From contig WYEI01000204.1 in the NCBI GenBank assembly GCA_009903905.1, forward strand, positions 1-5,636: a stretch of 5,636 nucleotides of DNA, given 5' to 3'. Every line of letters begins with the position of its first letter. The first letter of the stretch is position 1. The DNA comes from Pyrobaculum sp. GTDB taxonomy: Archaea; Thermoproteota; Thermoprotei; Thermoproteales; Thermoproteaceae. The notes beneath the pieces are model-generated. The model was given only the letters and a program-made list of their open reading frames with translations. It had not been told where the DNA came from and did not search any database. The translations under genes were made by a program, and so were the position numbers. Shown here one piece after another: positions 5,332-5,636 of this stretch.

Positions 5332-5636
5332 AGAACCTCCACGCCGGCGCCGAGCTTTTTGGCCCTCTCCAGCACGTAATGCGCCATGGACACGTCGAAG
5401 AGGGGGTTCCCCACGGACTTGTAAACCTTCACCTCGCCGAAGCGGCACTCAGCCCCTCTCAGGTAATCGCCTATGTACACCCACCGATCGCCGACGTCGT
5501 CGCTCTCCTCAGCGGCGTGGGGGTTGTCGACCAACATGCATCCGGCCCTCCTCTTCACCTCGTCGTCTAGCTCCCTCACGGGACGCGGCGCGCCGACCGA
5601 GATCACCACGGCGCCGCTCCTCACCCCCCTCACGAC
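5322..5636 (-). CDS. ornithine cyclodeaminase / mu-crystallin family protein, N-terminus cut off by the window edge
   Basis: The frame runs open to the right edge (5636), so only the last 104 residues are present; family members are usually about 300-330. The visible part has the second half of the Rossmann NAD(P)-binding fold: GAVVISVGAPRPVRELDDEV (about 8-27 of the fragment) matches the family pattern of a Gly-rich strand followed by a Pro and an ELD pair. CMLVDNPHAAEESDDVGD then corresponds to the conserved VVxD strand and the acid-rich GD turn. KSVGNPLFDVSMAHYVLERA corresponds to the family's K-S-x-G-x-x-x-x-D helix start. The family includes ornithine cyclodeaminase, archaeal alanine dehydrogenase and ketimine reductases; the catalytic half lies outside the window, so the substrate cannot be told. 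The TAA stop lies inside the start of xpb (10-base overlap), placing this gene first of the three visible in the operon. Confidence 0.8.
   Translation of the reverse strand, partial: VVRGVRSGAVVISVGAPRPVRELDDEVKRRAGCMLVDNPHAAEESDDVGDRWVYIGDYLRGAECRFGEVKVYKSVGNPLFDVSMAHYVLERAKKLGAGVEVLWD
5336..5340 (-). promoter_or_regulatory. Shine-Dalgarno site that decides the xpb start
   Basis: On the - strand GGAGG is followed by TTCT and then the GTG at 5331, within the last codons of the upstream gene. It complements the 3' end of archaeal 16S rRNA. The 4-base spacing is short but workable, and there is no comparable site before the alternative upstream start at 5448. It supports translation of xpb as an internal operon gene. 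Confidence 0.5.

Noticed and set aside
5332..5448. Upstream extension of the XPB frame adding 39 residues
   Set aside because: The added part is Arg/Gly-rich, has no family similarity and lies entirely within the cyclodeaminase-like gene; GTG at 5331 has a GGAGG site and gives the usual XPB N-terminus.

Overview
The window looks like chromosomal DNA of a hyperthermophilic crenarchaeon of the order Thermoproteales, most likely Pyrobaculum or a close relative. The reasons are GC-rich coding sequence, very tight gene packing, frequent GTG starts, archaeal TATA-like boxes placed so that transcripts would be leaderless, and above all an archaeal XPB helicase gene overlapping a Bax1 (DUF790) nuclease gene. 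The genus is inferred from gene content and style, not from a marker gene.

Layout: six protein genes, two of them cut by the window edges, fill almost all of the sequence. The left half (2-2855) is read on the + strand. It holds the C-terminal two thirds or so of a DUF401 multi-pass membrane protein, a type II thymidine kinase (tdk) 16 bases later, a dicluster ferredoxin with its own promoter, and a PflA-like radical SAM protein with an N-terminal zinc-ribbon-like segment, also with its own promoter. The right half (2849-5636) is read on the - strand as one overlapping cluster. In transcription order it is the C-terminal end of an ornithine cyclodeaminase / mu-crystallin family protein, the XPB helicase and the Bax1 nuclease. 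The two halves converge, and the radical SAM and bax1 stop codons lie inside the same 7 bases.

How the genes relate: XPB and Bax1 are known to form a helicase-nuclease complex that opens and cuts DNA bubbles. Here their genes share a GTGA start/stop overlap, which suggests coupled translation. Ferredoxin could supply electrons to the neighbouring radical SAM enzyme, but each has its own predicted promoter, so this is only a suggestion from position. Tdk serves thymidine salvage and shows no functional link to its neighbours.

There is no non-coding stretch over about 50 bases, and I saw no RNA gene, mobile element or CRISPR array. I found no clearly undescribed system. The points most worth a second look are the Asp-for-Cys replacement in the ferredoxin's second cluster motif, RSD in place of RED in XPB, the leaderless promoter geometry, and the end-to-end overlap of convergent genes.
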